Below, in pieces: positions 24,434-36,602 of a DNA stretch of 64,000 bases. The notes beneath the pieces are model-generated. The model made no database searches, was not told the DNA's origin, and worked only from the letters and a program-made list of their open reading frames with translations. Each line of letters opens with the position of its first letter. Position 1 is the first letter of the stretch. Source of the DNA: Dioscorea cayenensis subsp. rotundata (lineage: Eukaryota > Streptophyta > Magnoliopsida > Dioscoreales > Dioscoreaceae); NCBI RefSeq assembly GCF_009730915.1, contig NW_024088187.1, positions 1 through 64,000 of the forward strand. The letters are read 5' to 3'. The position numbers were made by a program, and so were the translations under genes.

Positions 24434-25168
24434 ATTGGTTACTGATCTTTCATCCAAATTATAGAACTTTTTACTCTTGCTACATGTTTTTGTCTTGAAT
24501 TATTTAAGAGTAATCAGACAATTATCTAATTAGTTCCTTGTTTGCTGGCTTCTTCTGTTTTAAGAAGACTTGTTTTGTTATTTATGAGAATGTCTTTGTG
24601 AACTATTAGTTTCATCGATGTTCCAGTGTGGTATGTTCTATTACTGTGTTTTAGCTCTTGAAATTGAAGGTTTAAATAATTTATAATATATTTTTTAGTA
24701 CCTTGTTATTATGTATGGTATACTATGTTATATGGGTTAATTTTTTTTTAAAGTAAATTATTGAAATTTCGGTTAAATATTATTTTAATTACTGAATTTT
24801 AATTTGATTCAAAATATTTACGAAAATGATTGTTAGCGCACTGTTAAAGATTTATTATGGTCATATATCTTAACTAATGAAGATGTTAATTCATTGGATT
24901 GGATGACGGTAATGATTAAATTGATATTTGATCAAATTTTTTTTATTTATAAAAAAAAAACCATATTATATGAAGTATATATTAACCAATGCAATATTTA
25001 TAATTTCCTTTTGTGATTGTCATTAACAAGACAAGCAGAGTTAAATGCTGTGTCATGTCTCCACCAAAATTCTGGTCAATTGTATTGCAAAGTAGTAAAA
25101 GTTTAGGTCTATCGTTTTGAATGAAGTGTTTCACCAACTTGGACATCCATATACATTCCTAACACTAA
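24434..25168. other. HSP90 copy B 3' flank
   Basis: About 200 bases are recognisably related to the 3' flank of copy A. AT-rich spacer without gene signals follows. Confidence 0.5.
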
Positions 25169-26301
25169 GGTTGTGTTTGGATGAAGGGATTGGGCACTAT
25201 TGGCATGGGATTGATTGTTAATAGGGATATATGCCCATGTTTGGGTATTTTCTTATTAAACTTAGTAATGAAAGTATTGTAGAGTAATTCATGGTGCGTA
25301 GTAAAGGCGTTTTGATTACTCCCCGAAAATTGGGAGGGCATGGAGGAATAAACACTATTGATAGTAAAATAACGTTTTTGCCCCTACTTAAGATTTAAAT
25401 AAATAATAATTATTAATTTAAATAACTAATTATAATAATTAAAGTAAATAATAATTAATATAAATTGAGTCATTTAAATATTATAATAATTAAAGTGAAA
25501 TGATGCAGTTTTTGCCCCTACATAGATTTAATTAAATAAATAATTAATAAAAAGTATTTAATTATGATAAGGAAAGTGAAATAGACAGGTTTTGCCCCTA
25601 CATAGATTTAATTATATAAATAATTAATAAAAGTATTTAATTATGATAAGGAAAATGAAATGACATTTTTTTGCCCCTACTTAAGATTTAATTAAATAAT
25701 AATTATTAATTTAAATAACTAATTATAATAATTAAAAGTAAATAATAATTAATATAAATTGAGCCATTTAAATATTATAATAATTAAAAAGTGAAATGAC
25801 GAGTTTTGCCCCTACTGCAGTTTAATTAAATAAAATAATTAATAAAAACTATTTAATTATGATAAGTAAAAGTGAAATGACATTTTTTTGCCCCTACTTA
25901 AGACTTAATTAAATAATAATAATAAATATAAATTAAGTCATTATAATAATTAAATTAAATTATAATAAACATAAATTAAGTAATTTAAATATTATAATTA
26001 AATTAAATTGGTTAATGATAAAAAAATTATTTATTCTAAATATTTAATTATAATAATTATAGAGACTAAATATTTATTTATATGTAATTATTTTATATAT
26101 TAGTTTATCATTACTTTATATTAAGGGTATTAAAATAATTTACATACGATTTCTACTGTCACTTTTTCATTCCCGATATTTATTCCTTTCAACCAAACAC
26201 TTTTTTCATTATCATTACCATTACTTTTCCCATTACCATTACCATTACTTTTCCCATTCCTATTACCATTATCATTCCTATTCCGTGATCCAAACGGACC
26301 C
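25169..26301. mobile_element. PIF/Harbinger (Tourist-like) non-autonomous element
   Basis: Terminal inverted repeats GGTTGTGTTTGGAT (left) and GGGTCCGTTTGGAT (right, minus strand) are flanked by TAA on both sides (25166-25168 and 26302-26304), as in Tourist elements. At 1133 bp it is long for the class. The interior holds six copies of a TTTGCCCCTAC mark (near 25377, 25510, 25590, 25670, 25805, 25888) within AT-rich tandem units. There is no transposase frame. Confidence 0.75.
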
Positions 26302-26399
26302 TAATATTGGTATCAAGATAAGAATTATTGGAGGACCCATAAACATTTTTGCTATTTTTATTGCATCTGAGAGATTCATAAAACTAACAATATCTTTAT

Positions 26400-26401
<2 letters not shown>

Positions 26402-26448
<47 letters not shown>

Positions 26449-26452
26449 ATAT
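26402..26452. repeat. (TA)n microsatellite
   Basis: A long alternating TA run, self-complementary, in AT-rich spacer. Confidence 0.9.
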
Positions 26453-26774
26453 CTTTACAAAAGTGGTGATTTATTATATCCTTTGAAAAGAGAAGCCATT
26501 AATAAAAAAATAGATGGGTGGTTGGCAATTGCTTTCACAGTTTCACAGCATGCTCACCTCGTTCCTTGAGGAATCCATCCCATCCCATCCCAATAAGCAA
26601 CACACTTGCAAGCACTAGTGCATTCATTTTGTTACATTGTGACTGTGACGTCACCTATGATGTCATCTTCATTAAATTTTCTTTCCATTATTCCTCCACT
26701 ACTTCTTTCATCATATTTTGCTTTGTCATATTTCTTTTCAGGGTCTAAGTTTTAAGGTATGCCAATGGTTTTTA

Positions 26775-27200
26775 TATAAAGTGTTCTTATTTTTATTGAA
26801 AAAATAAGGTGATCATGGAGTGTTTATATATTTATGGAAATAAATAAATTTAGAATTTGGGTCATGTTCTTTTTATATAATGTGTTTGTGAAGTTTTTAT
26901 TAAAAAAAAGTAAGTTTAAGTTTTCGGTCATGTCATTTATGATGTCTAATGTTTGTCATATGTTCATATTTTTTTTTAAAAAATTAAATTTAAATTTTAG
27001 TTCATGTTCTAATCTAAGGTGTTCATCAAGTGGTCGTATTTTTGTTTTAAAAAAATAAATTTTAATTTTAGGTCATGTTTCTTAATATAAAATGTTTATA
27101 TTTTTATTAAAAAATTAAAATTAAATTTTAGTTTATGTTTCTTCTGTAAATGTTCATATTTTGTTGAAAAAATAAATTTAAATTTTAAATCATGTAACAT
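26775..27200. repeat. Degenerate about 70-80 bp AT-rich tandem repeat
   Basis: About six units share the pattern TTAGGTCATGTTTCTT, then GTTCATATTTTT, then an A-rich run. Marks are near 26863, 26925, 27000, 27070, 27130 and 27190. No coding sense was seen. It lies between the HSP90 and aspartic protease regions. Confidence 0.55.
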
Positions 27201-27577
27201 TCATCGGAACTTATCCATTTTGTTCAAAATAAAATAAAATAAAAATTAAATTATATACATTTGTATAATATGATTACTTTGCTCTTACTCTGGCCGAAAA
27301 TAAGTGCTAAAAAATAATAATAAATAAATAAATTAAAAGATCATTTGCTTTCTTTCCTTCACTCAATGTTGTGATGATTATTAATTAACCACTACAATCC
27401 CATTCAATACCACAAATATCATTTCAAATCAAATATTATTCTTCAAATATATTCCAAGATAACAATTCTCAGTTCTTATTATAACAAAAGCATAACTCCA
27501 CAATTAATCCCTTATTCATTAACCACTAATCCCCTTTATTAATCCAAACATCCACCTCTTAATCATCTAATCATAAT

Positions 27578-29064
27578 CTAATTACACCCTCCTTTTCCAA
27601 ACCCAATGACTTGCTTACCCACATTATAAACTACATTAAGCTTATGCTGCTGAATATTCCCAAAGATTCCGACATCGCCGGCGTCACTATTTCCGGCGAA
27701 GGCCAAGCAAGCTTGAGACAAACTTGCCACATAAAGTATCCCAGAAAAATCCAAATCCACCACCACGCCGCCGGCGAACTCCAGCGCCACCGTCGGCACC
27801 GACACCGTGCTATAGTTTGAGAAGTCATAGCAAGTATCTAGTATGAGACAGTGCCGGTGCCGTCGGATACTTGCCCATCTTTTTGCTTGAACGCTTGCCT
27901 GAGAGACGAGTACGCTGCCGGGGGCAGCCGGCTTATGACCGTGCCGGAGTCTATTAAAGTTCCAGCATTAGAGAATACTGTCGGAGAAATAGAGAGCTTG
28001 ATTCCGGCCACTCTAATGGATAGAAGATTAAGGAAGTAGAATGTGGGCATAGATGAATCAGTAAGCATTGAAGTATATTTGATGTTCGCCGGAGCTCCGC
28101 CGCCGAAGGTGAGGTAGCCGGCGGAGGAGGAGGTGGAAGGGAGGCAGTAGGAGAAAAACTCCATTGTATTTGGTTTTTGGATTGAGAGATTAATGATGTC
28201 GAGCCTCGGCCGAGGCCGAGGAGGCCGGCGGCTTTGCCGAATAGGCCTCTATTTTTTTCACCGCAGCCGAAGAAGAAGCCGGGGAGGATGTCGGAGGAAG
28301 AAAGAGTAAGAGTGTCTTTAGAGAAAAAACCGACGGTGTAAGAATTGTCACCATATTGTACGGCATAAAGACAAGTTGTGCCGGAGCAGCTGGATGTGTC
28401 TAGCTCCGAGCAAGCGGACTCGGAGCAAGACACATTGGAGTAAGTCGATGATTGAGTTGGCTCGAAGATTGGCTCTTGTTGAGCATAGCAAGAGGAGATG
28501 CAAGGTTGGCATTGGATCCATGTGACATCGCTTCCGGTGTCGAAGATTAGGGAGAGATCGCGTTTTGGAGTGCCAAAACCTACCGTGACTATAAAGTTTG
28601 CGGTCGAGAAAGATTTTCCGGTGTAAGCCGGGATTTTTTTGTTCCGGCTAATGGTGATTGATGAATTTTTGTTTGGTTCGATTTTTGATAGTAGTGGTGG
28701 TGGATGAGTGGTGACGGCGGTGTTGAATTGAGTCGACTCGGGATTGGTCTTGTGCTAGGATTTGCTTGTGATCGGGCTTTTTTGAGTTCTTGATCGGTGA
28801 ACACGGTCCGTGTCGATGTGTGAGTTTTAGTCGATTGTTGTCAGTGAAGTCTGTAATGGATTCGATTTAGTATAAAAACTTAATGAAAAGTATATTAATT
28901 TCAAGACTAAATTTACCTTCAGTAGTTGAACAAATGGTCTCCGGCAATAATGAGCTAACCGCGATAGTATGTTCGAGTCTGCCGGAGATTATTCCGGCGA
29001 CATATGAGTATTGAATGAGTAAAGAAAAACATAGAAGCAAGAAGGCAAAGAAATGAGAAGCCAT
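27578..29064 (-). CDS. Nepenthesin-type aspartic protease, copy 1 (frame-disrupted)
   Basis: Member of the A1B aspartic proteases (At5g10770/AED1-like), secreted or vacuolar enzymes often linked to defence. Exon 1 (28917-29064) encodes a signal peptide (MASHFFAFLLLCFSLL...). Exon 2 (27578-28850) begins with a propeptide segment (RLKLTHRHGPCSP) and continues with the catalytic part. Both active-site motifs are visible: DTGSD near 28540 and DSGTV near 27945. The nepenthesin insert is cysteine-rich, and the C-terminus is VIGFGKGGCN. The frame breaks near 28700, 28160 and 27850, each by small indels, so it is either a pseudogene or contains sequence errors. Confidence 0.75.
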
Positions 29065-29109
29065 TACACACACAGAGAAGATAACAAGAGTAGTGCACCC
29101 AAATGGTTG

Positions 29110-29119
29110 CTTATATAGA
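29110..29119 (-). promoter_or_regulatory. TATA box of aspartic protease copy 1
   Basis: On the minus strand CTATATAAGC lies about 47-55 bases before the start codon and is followed by a CCATTTG word that the other copies share. Confidence 0.5.
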
Positions 29120-30269
29120 TTTGCTATTTTTTCTTGCAAGCACAATTGGTCTTTGGGAAGGTTCCTTAGTGAACATGTTTGGTCACATATCATGACAATA
29201 ACAGCAATAAGAAATAGAGAGAAGAGTGTAAGAGTGGAAATGGTCCCATTGGAAGACATTATGGAGTCCAAGAAGAATTTTGATGAGTTGGATGGCACCA
29301 AACTTGAACATAATTTCAGGCTTGACTTGTGGTGTTGTGTTTCCAATTTTAAACGCTTCAGAGAGACTTTGAAGAACTTGGGATGTTCACCAACTAAGAG
29401 AAAAAAGAGAGAGAGGACTTGTGTGTTGACTTAGCCATTCTGTTCATTTGGTTTAACATGTGTTCATCTCAATAATATTTAAGGTTTAAGCAGTATATAT
29501 ATATATATATATATGTGGGATGAAATAATCGAATACTCCACTCTTTAATTTGACAAAGAAACTATCAATGGGTGATCTTTTGACTAATTATTTCATGGAA
29601 ACTTTATTTTGTTTGTCCACTTACTTTTCTTTTTAAGTGGAGTTAATTAATTATCTTTTGTGATTATGCATGTATTCAACTCTTGTGAATTATATGTTTT
29701 GTTTTTAACCATGCACTTGAACTCCTTGTATATCTATTCTGTATATGATTTGTAGTATATTTTGTACTATATTTGTAACCACTTTCTTTTCTCGTGGGTA
29801 TTTTAGTATGCTTATTTATTTGGTTTGGTAATATTCGTCTAATATATATTTTTAATAAATATAAATAAATCACAATTAAAGTTGGGCTTTCACTCTCTCA
29901 TTTGAAAAAAAAACATGAGTTATATATTTATCTTTAATATTTAGAAAAGAAAAATGATTACTCATTGTCATTGACTCATTGTCCTGTGAGTTATAAAAAT
30001 ATTATGTCTTGAAATGGTTTTTTAATTTTTAAATTTACTATGTTCCCACTCTATTTTTCTTAAAAAAAAGAAAAAAAAAAAAGGAAAACTACTTAGCCAT
30101 TAATAGTTTGATGATCCCCAAAATAAGTTCAACAACTTTTTTACATGTGTTATTTGATAGCCACTTGACAACTACTCCCATTTAAAAAACTCATTAGGAG
30201 TCAAATTATTTATATTTTGATTCCCTAAGCATTCAATAAACTTTTTATTTTCAATTATTTATTTATTAA
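29120..30269. other. Spacer with (TA)n
   Basis: AT-rich spacer upstream of protease copy 1. A (TA)n run lies near 29493-29514. No gene was recognised. Confidence 0.5.
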
Positions 30270-31300
30270 CTATTTGAGTGGTGTTCACATTATGTTCATG
30301 TTTCTATGGTAAAATAGTTTATTGTATAAATTTTCTATGATGCCATGCTACTACATTTACAATTAAAAGATATCACGTATCATTTGATAATAGTTTATTG
30401 TTGTCTCTTATGGTAATCTACTCTTAATGCTTATCTGAATACTATTCAAACAAGAATCAACATCAATATCCATAATTAAAAAAAAACACACACACAAATA
30501 TATTTTAAGAAGGAAGATGATTATTATATCCTTTACAAATTTAGAATTTTTTTTTCATGTATGTTATAAAATTTGTACTCATTAAAACAACATTTTTAAG
30601 ATAATATATATATAATTCGAATGTTTAAATGTATAATTTCTATAATTATTTAGATTAGGTTTCCTAATTTCTAAAATTTTAGAAGTTTATATAATGGTGA
30701 AATTTCGATATTATCAAATAAATAAATAAACAACATAACATAATTTAATTTATTAATATAATAATTCACATATTATGTGTGTTCATGTGTATAAGTATGG
30801 AACTATTAATAATTGAGATAAAATTTGATAGTTCGATTTTGTGCTTCTTCACACTTTTATCAATAATAATAATAATAATAATAATTGAGGGATAAAATAA
30901 TCATCATTGATCCCCTAAACTTACGTGAATATATATATATACACACACGCATTTTTTTTCCTTTCAATATGTTTTTGTTTGTTTATTTGTCTCTTTAGGA
31001 CAAAACAAATTAGCATAAATAAAATAAAAAAAATTCTTTGTTTATACTATCAATTTTTTTTTGCAAATGATAAGAAAATTAGATAAAAGTTAGTTATATA
31101 GCAAATGATTGCCACTAACAAGCACAAATCAATTTTTTTTTAAAAGATTGTCATGTTTTTACTATCAATTTTTTGCAATAATTGGTAATTGAAATGTCAT
31201 TTCATGGCATAGTTTTGGTCCCCCAAATTGTTTGCTTGCACTTCTCTTTATCTTGGAAGTTTGTTTCTCAATTATTCTTGGTCAATAATTTAATTTATAT
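30270..31300. repeat. Spacer block X, duplicated at 42787-43140 plus 48451-49250
   Basis: A non-coding block of about 1 kb is repeated with scattered differences downstream, where it is split by the Mutator-like element. Shared landmarks are TTGAGTGGTGT, TGATAATAGTTTATTGTT, AAAATTTTAGAAGTTTATAT and GTAATTGAAATGTCATTTCA. It gives the colinearity of the tandem duplication in the protease cluster. Confidence 0.75.
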
Positions 31301-32508
31301 CCTTAATTTTAATTCATCCAACTATCTCTAAAATTATGCACCAATGGGAACCATTGGTTACAAAAGAGGGAAGTAATCAAATCAGTTCCAAGGCCTTAAT
31401 CGGGCGGGTTTTCTAAATGTGTTTTATTATTTGTTTTAATATTTTTATTATTATTAGATTATAAATTGGTGAGGAGCTAACCTTGGGCGCTTTAAACACC
31501 TATCAATTACTTTTGCCATCCGCCCCACACTTTTTGTATTGCTATTTTAAAAAAATATAATAAAAAAACCTTAAACTGAGTTTTTAGAAAAAAATTAATT
31601 TAAAAAAATAAAATAATTTAAAATAATTTTTAATAAACAAAAAAATTGAGACAACTCAATTTAAAATAACTAAAAAAAAAAAGATAGGTTTGTACTTAAT
31701 TCATTTACTAATCGAATTAAGTTCTCTATACATTCTCTTGGGTCTGAGAGCAATCAGAGCTCACATAATATTTTTACTTTACATCAGAATTATTACTTAT
31801 TTACTTAATAGTCACCATTAAGATTTGCTTAGGTCTTAGCTTCATTTTCGAACTCTCAAGGTCAGGGGTAATTATTTTTTTGCTCATCGTGTTATAAATG
31901 AAGTAGAATTCACCAGCTTCTGGGCTTCCTATCTCTACTATTTGTGCATGTTAGATTGAGGTTAAGATCAATTTGACTCCATGAGAGGTAAAATTGTATT
32001 TTTAATAAATTTTATCTTAAAAATTAAAAAAACCCAACTAGCCGAGTTGACCGGGTTTAACCTGGCGGGTGTATCAAGTTAGGCGATTAGGTGGATTAAA
32101 AACTTGTTGGGTCACCAAGTTGGAAAAATTTAACCCGTAACAAGACTCACTACAATATGGGCTGGGTTGGGTCAAATGTTAGCTTGTGCCCGCCTCTAAT
32201 TCAAAGACAGACCAAGATGAATCTGAGCTTGTATCTAAGCCGGTCCATGTACACACCAACCTTGACCCATTGATAAATATGTCGGGTGGCAAAAAAATTG
32301 AAGACCACCTATACGAGGAAGGACCATTAGGAAGGTAATGATGCATTGTTGATGAATCAACTGAGTTAGAGGAGCAATTGGCCTAGGATCTCAATTCATT
32401 CACTGATTAGTTGAAGGAGTAATATTTGATTCGGACCTTTAGAACAGGAGGGTTCAATATCTAAGGACTTAGATTCATGAGACTTTGAGGAGAAAATAGG
32501 TGCCTTAT
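31301..32508. other. Spacer, unique to the first block
   Basis: Mixed AT-rich sequence with a section (about 32040-32200) rich in GGGTTGGGTC and AACCCG words that may be an old transposon end. There is no clear gene. It is missing from the second duplication block. Confidence 0.4.
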
Positions 32509-33489
32509 TGTTGGGTCCAGCCCATTTGTTAGGTTGGCCCATGGTTAATAATAATAATAATAAAAAAAAAGAAGCTAGGTCAATAGTGGAGAAGATGGAG
32601 GGCAAGAAGGTAACTTCACAAGGTGAAATTATTTCTCATTCTTTGGGAATGAGGATGGGTTCCTTTTTGATGGAGAAGGGGTAGAGAGAGATAGAAGAGA
32701 AGAAGAGGGAAAAAGAAGAAGAGAGGGCTAGGGCAAGGAGATCGGAAGGCCAATCCTCGCCGGATTTCACTCAAACTTCGGGAGAAGACTCCTTGCAAGA
32801 AGCACTACCTATTGATTAGGTTTGATCCTTCTATTTTCCCTTACTTGTTGTTTGTTAGCCATCTTGATGATGATGATGATGATGTTTGTCAATGAGAATT
32901 CTTCTCTCATGAATGCCTTTGCCCTTGTGCATGTAAACCTCTAGTTAGCTAGAGAAGATCTATTGTAATTCATTATTGACCTAGTGGATTCATGTTTAAG
33001 AGGCTCTAAGGAGTCCCGTGGTTTTTCTCTCGATTTCTAGGGTTTCCACGCTAAAAATCGTTGTCTTGAATCTTTGTATGTTTGTTCATTTCGTAATAAC
33101 AAGATTTGAGGGTTTGATGGTGTTTTTGAGCTTGTGTTGAAGCCTTGAAGATTTGTAGAACATTTGGGAAGATTTTGAAGCCTCAAAGGATCTTGTTCAA
33201 GGTGTTTCCAGTTCATGCGGGCTGCACGTGGGCCGCGCAAACTTGTTAGTGAAGTGTGACGATCGCCAGTGAAGTGCGCGGGCTGCACGCGGGCCGCGCA
33301 AGCTTATTTGTGAACCACAGCGGATTGCCAGTGAACCGCGCGGGCCGCGTAGAATTGCCAGTCAAGTTTGCGGGCCGCACACCGTCCGCGCGTGAACAGT
33401 AACAGTGCTACAGGTACAGTAAACAGTAACATTGCTACAGTAATTTCTGCAGTTTTTCACTGTTTCAAAATATCGTCCAAACCCCAACA
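32509..33489. mobile_element. Solo LTR with 5-bp target duplication
   Basis: The ends are TGTTGGG and CCCAACA. The 5-bp target duplication CTTAT is perfect (32504-32508 and 33490-33494). At 981 bp with no internal retrotransposon genes, it is a solo LTR left by unequal recombination. Inside are a (TAA)n run near 32550, a GC-rich region with four degenerate copies of a GCGGGCCGCGC unit (33215-33395), and ACAGTAACAGTGCTACAG-like repeats near the 3' end. Confidence 0.9.
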
Positions 33490-34140
33490 CTTATGAATGT
33501 TGATAGCAACCTTGCTCATTAGAGTTCACTTTTTACTGATGAACAACAGGGTGCTGGGAGGAACGGAGGATGGAAAAATCCATTATCAAGATCGAATGAA
33601 GAAGCTGGCAAGGTTTGGTAAAAATGAACACATAATATTGAAGATAGTTTAAGGTCCAAATTAGAGAGTGTGCAGCTTCAATAATAATTGGCTCATGGAT
33701 GCTAAGACATTTATTAGTTACAACAACAAATAAAAAGTAACAATAATTAATAAAGAAGAAAACAAGAACAAACAAGTATAAAATGAGAGGGGGAGAAGCC
33801 GAAACAAAGGCAAACATCATCCTTCAAAGTAAAAGTGACACTAGAAATTAAACAATCTTCAAGATGTATCATCCACCTTAAAGTTCATAGTAACCGCGTG
33901 AGATGGCAAATACTATGAATCTTTATTATTATATATTATATAGTAATCACATACCCAATAACATATATATCGGTTTCTTTTAGCTTGAACATCATAAAAA
34001 TAAAAATATATAAATAAAAAATAAACAACAAGAGGCAATATTTCTTCAGTTGATCATCACTTGATAATGATTTGAAGATGAAACCTTAATTCCATTTATT
34101 TAAGTAATTAAACACCCTTAAAATATAATTTTAGACATCT
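33490..34140. other. 3' flank of protease copy 2, duplicated near 49320-50048
   Basis: Non-coding sequence. Words such as TAAGGTCCAAATTAGAG and TTTCTTTTAGCTTG recur in the same order downstream of protease copy 3, so it is part of the duplicated block. Confidence 0.6.
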
Positions 34141-35304
34141 TCAATTACAAGCGCCTTGACCAAACCCAATAACTTTGTTTCCCACATCATAAACCACACT
34201 AAGTTTACGTTCTTTGAACATTCCCAATGATCCCTTTGTCGCTGGCGTCACCATTTCCGTGAGACCCAAGCAAACTTGAGACAAACTCACAACGTACACT
34301 ATTGCAAAAGAAATCCAAATCCACGATCATCTGCAGGCTGAACTCCAATGCCACCGTCGGAATCTCCACCGTCTCATAGCTTGATAAGTTATAGCATGTG
34401 TCAAAAATTCCAATCCCCGGTGCCGCAGGATACTTTGCCATCTTTTGCCGGAATGCTTGCCGGAGAGAAGAGTATGCTGCAGGTGGCAACCGGCTAATGA
34501 CCGTGCCAGAGTCTATTATAGTTCCGGCATTGGAGAACACAGTCGGAGAAATAGAGAGCTTTGTTCCGGCCACACTGATGGATTGAAGATCAAGGAAGTA
34601 GAAGCTAGGCATTGATGAATCAGTGAGCATTGGAGTATACTTGAGATTCACCGGAGCTTTACCGCTTAAGGTGAGGTAGCCGGCGGAGGAGGTGGTGGAA
34701 GGGAGGCAATAGGAGAAAACACCATTATATTTGGTTTTGGATTGAGAGATTAAAGACGTCAGGCCTCGCCCGAGACCGAGGATACCGGCGGTTTCTCCGA
34801 AGAGGCCTTTGTTATTCTCTCCGCAACCAAAGAAGAAGCCGGGGAGAATGTCGGAGGAGGAAAGAGTGAGAGTGTCTTTGGCATAAAAACCTATAATAGT
34901 AGAATTGTCGCCGTAAAGAACACCATAAAGACAAGTGGTATCAGAGCACCCGGATACTTGTAGCTGTGAGCAAGCTGGTGCGGAGCAAGAGACATTAGAG
35001 TAAGTCGAAGATTTAGTTGGGTCGAAGATCGGCTCTTGTTGGTGGTAACAATAGCCGGCACAAGGTTGGCACTGGATCCAGGTGACATCACTTCCGGTGT
35101 CAAATGAGACGGTTAAGTCATGTTTTGGAGTTCCAAAACCAATGGTCACAACGTAGTTTAGAGTTGAGAAAGAGGAGCCTTGGTAAGCCGGGATTTTTGT
35201 TACCATTCTCGGGAGATTTGGGTCTTTATTGAGTTAATGCTAGTAACAGAGGCACGAGGATGATAATTGTGGATGAAGTTTACATGATATTGGTCTTGTG
35301 CGAG

Positions 35305-36028
35305 CAGGGTGGAACTGGGGAGGCTAGGGCTGAACCCCCTCGGCGTTAGAGGAAATACTTTTTAAACAATATAAGATTTTGTGGTTTTTGATTTTTCTAT
35401 ACTTAATTTTATGTAAAATACAATATTTGGACACATAAGAGTGTGAAATGTGGGTGTGCTTGAGTGGTTAGTGGGTTCATTTATAAGGTTTGGGATTTTT
35501 TGATCCACCCAAGTTCAAATCCCACTTGGTGCATTTTTTTCACATTTTATTTTTTAATTTAAAAATTACTATTATTTCAAAATTTTAATAAAATAAATCT
35601 TATATACAAATTTTAGTAATTTAAAAAAAGTTTGAATTGATAATGAGACCTAACATATATACATATATATTATAATGTACCATATATGCTACAGTGAAAC
35701 AACAAAAAAAATTTCATAAACAATAGTTTGGTTGTTTGTAGTGAGAAGGATCAATTTTACCATATTTTTTAAAAAATATAAAATTGAGATATATTCGTAT
35801 TAGTTGAATTATTGAAAATCTCATATATTTGCTATCGGTAATAACAAAATTTTAAATTATACTTTATATTTTTTTAATGTGTGTATTCAAATTTTGGTTA
35901 TATTAGCACATTATTCTTCAATTAAAATAATTATTTTGTTAGATTATTTTTTTACTTTTTATTTTTTTTGTTTTGCCTTTTAGCCTTCAGTTCAGCCCCC
36001 CTACCATCAAGTTCTGGTTCCGTCCCTG
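35305..36028. mobile_element. hAT-type MITE inside protease copy 2
   Basis: Terminal inverted repeats begin CAGGGTGGAACTGG (left) and CAGGGACGGAACCAG (right, minus strand); both continue to GGCTGAAC. The 8-bp target duplication TGTGCGAG is perfect (35297-35304 and 36029-36036), as for hAT elements. The AT-rich interior has no transposase. It carries a tRNA-like segment at 35450-35545. Confidence 0.9.
35450..35545 (+). mobile_element. tRNA-derived (SINE-like) segment within the MITE
   Basis: An A-box-like GCTTGAGTGGTTAG near 35458 and a B-box-like AGTTCAAATCCC near 35511 are spaced as in tRNA genes. No cloverleaf is expected to fold fully. It is probably a SINE head or tRNA relic nested in the hAT MITE. 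Confidence 0.5.
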
Positions 36029-36545
36029 TGTGCGAGGATTTGCTTGTGGTTTAATTTCTTTGTGTGTTTCAGTGGTGAGCATGCGCCGTGCTGATGGACA
36101 AGCTTCAGTCGTGTGCCAACAATTTTAGAATCTAACCAAAATACAAAGATTAATAGAAAATAAATTCAACAACAACAATAAGATGAGAAAAGAGGAGAGT
36201 CATGGTGTAAGATAGCTAACAGGTAGCCGTTAAACTTTTATGAGAATCTTATAAATATGAATTTTATCTGATCAGTATAAAGTTTATTAATGTCGTTCTT
36301 ACATTAAAAAAAAAAAAATCAGCTAAAAATATTACCTTCGGTTGACAAACAGATTGGCCCCGGTAACAAAGAGATGAGTTTGACTATATGTTGGAAGTCA
36401 CCGGAGATTTCTCCGGAAACATATGAGTAGTGAATGAATGAAGGAGAAGCTAGAAAGAAGGCAAAGCCATAGAAGAAGAAGATAGTGAAGGGGTGAGAAG
36501 CCATAGTGCAAGATTAGAATGGTAGTAACATACTCAAATGGTGGT

Positions 36546-36602
36546 TTATATAACTTTTGCAGCATTCTTGCATTTGGCTGGTTCCCTAATCAACTAGTCA
36601 AC
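36546..36602 (-). promoter_or_regulatory. TATA box and W-box of protease copy 2
   Basis: On the minus strand TTATATAA (36546-36553) lies about 45 bases before the start codon. A TTGAC W-box core (36598-36602) and a one-base variant TTGAT sit about 40 bases further up, in the arrangement TTGACTAGTTGAT. Copy 3 has both cores intact. Confidence 0.55.

Larger units (their letters stand above)
34141..36504 (-). pseudogene. Nepenthesin-type aspartic protease, copy 2, interrupted by a MITE
   Basis: Exon 1 is 36336-36504 (signal peptide MASHPFTIFFFYGFAFFLASP). Exon 2 runs from 36131 to the stop at 34141 and is split by a 724-bp MITE (35305-36028) inside the propeptide region, after RLKLVHQHGACSP. 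The catalytic region 34205-35206 is open over 333 codons, with FDTGSD near 35095, IDSGTV near 34500 and typical cysteines. The C-terminus VIGFGQGACN is in a shifted frame. A further frame break lies near 35190. This is the best-preserved catalytic domain of the cluster, but the insertion should block a normal preproenzyme unless the element is spliced out. Confidence 0.75.

Noticed and set aside
26518-26748. 76-codon open frame in AT-rich spacer
   Set aside because: No domain, no promoter context, and composition like its surroundings.
29093-29434. 113-codon plus-strand open frame upstream of protease copy 1
   Set aside because: Overlaps the promoter of the protease, has no recognisable domain and no counterpart before copies 2 and 3.
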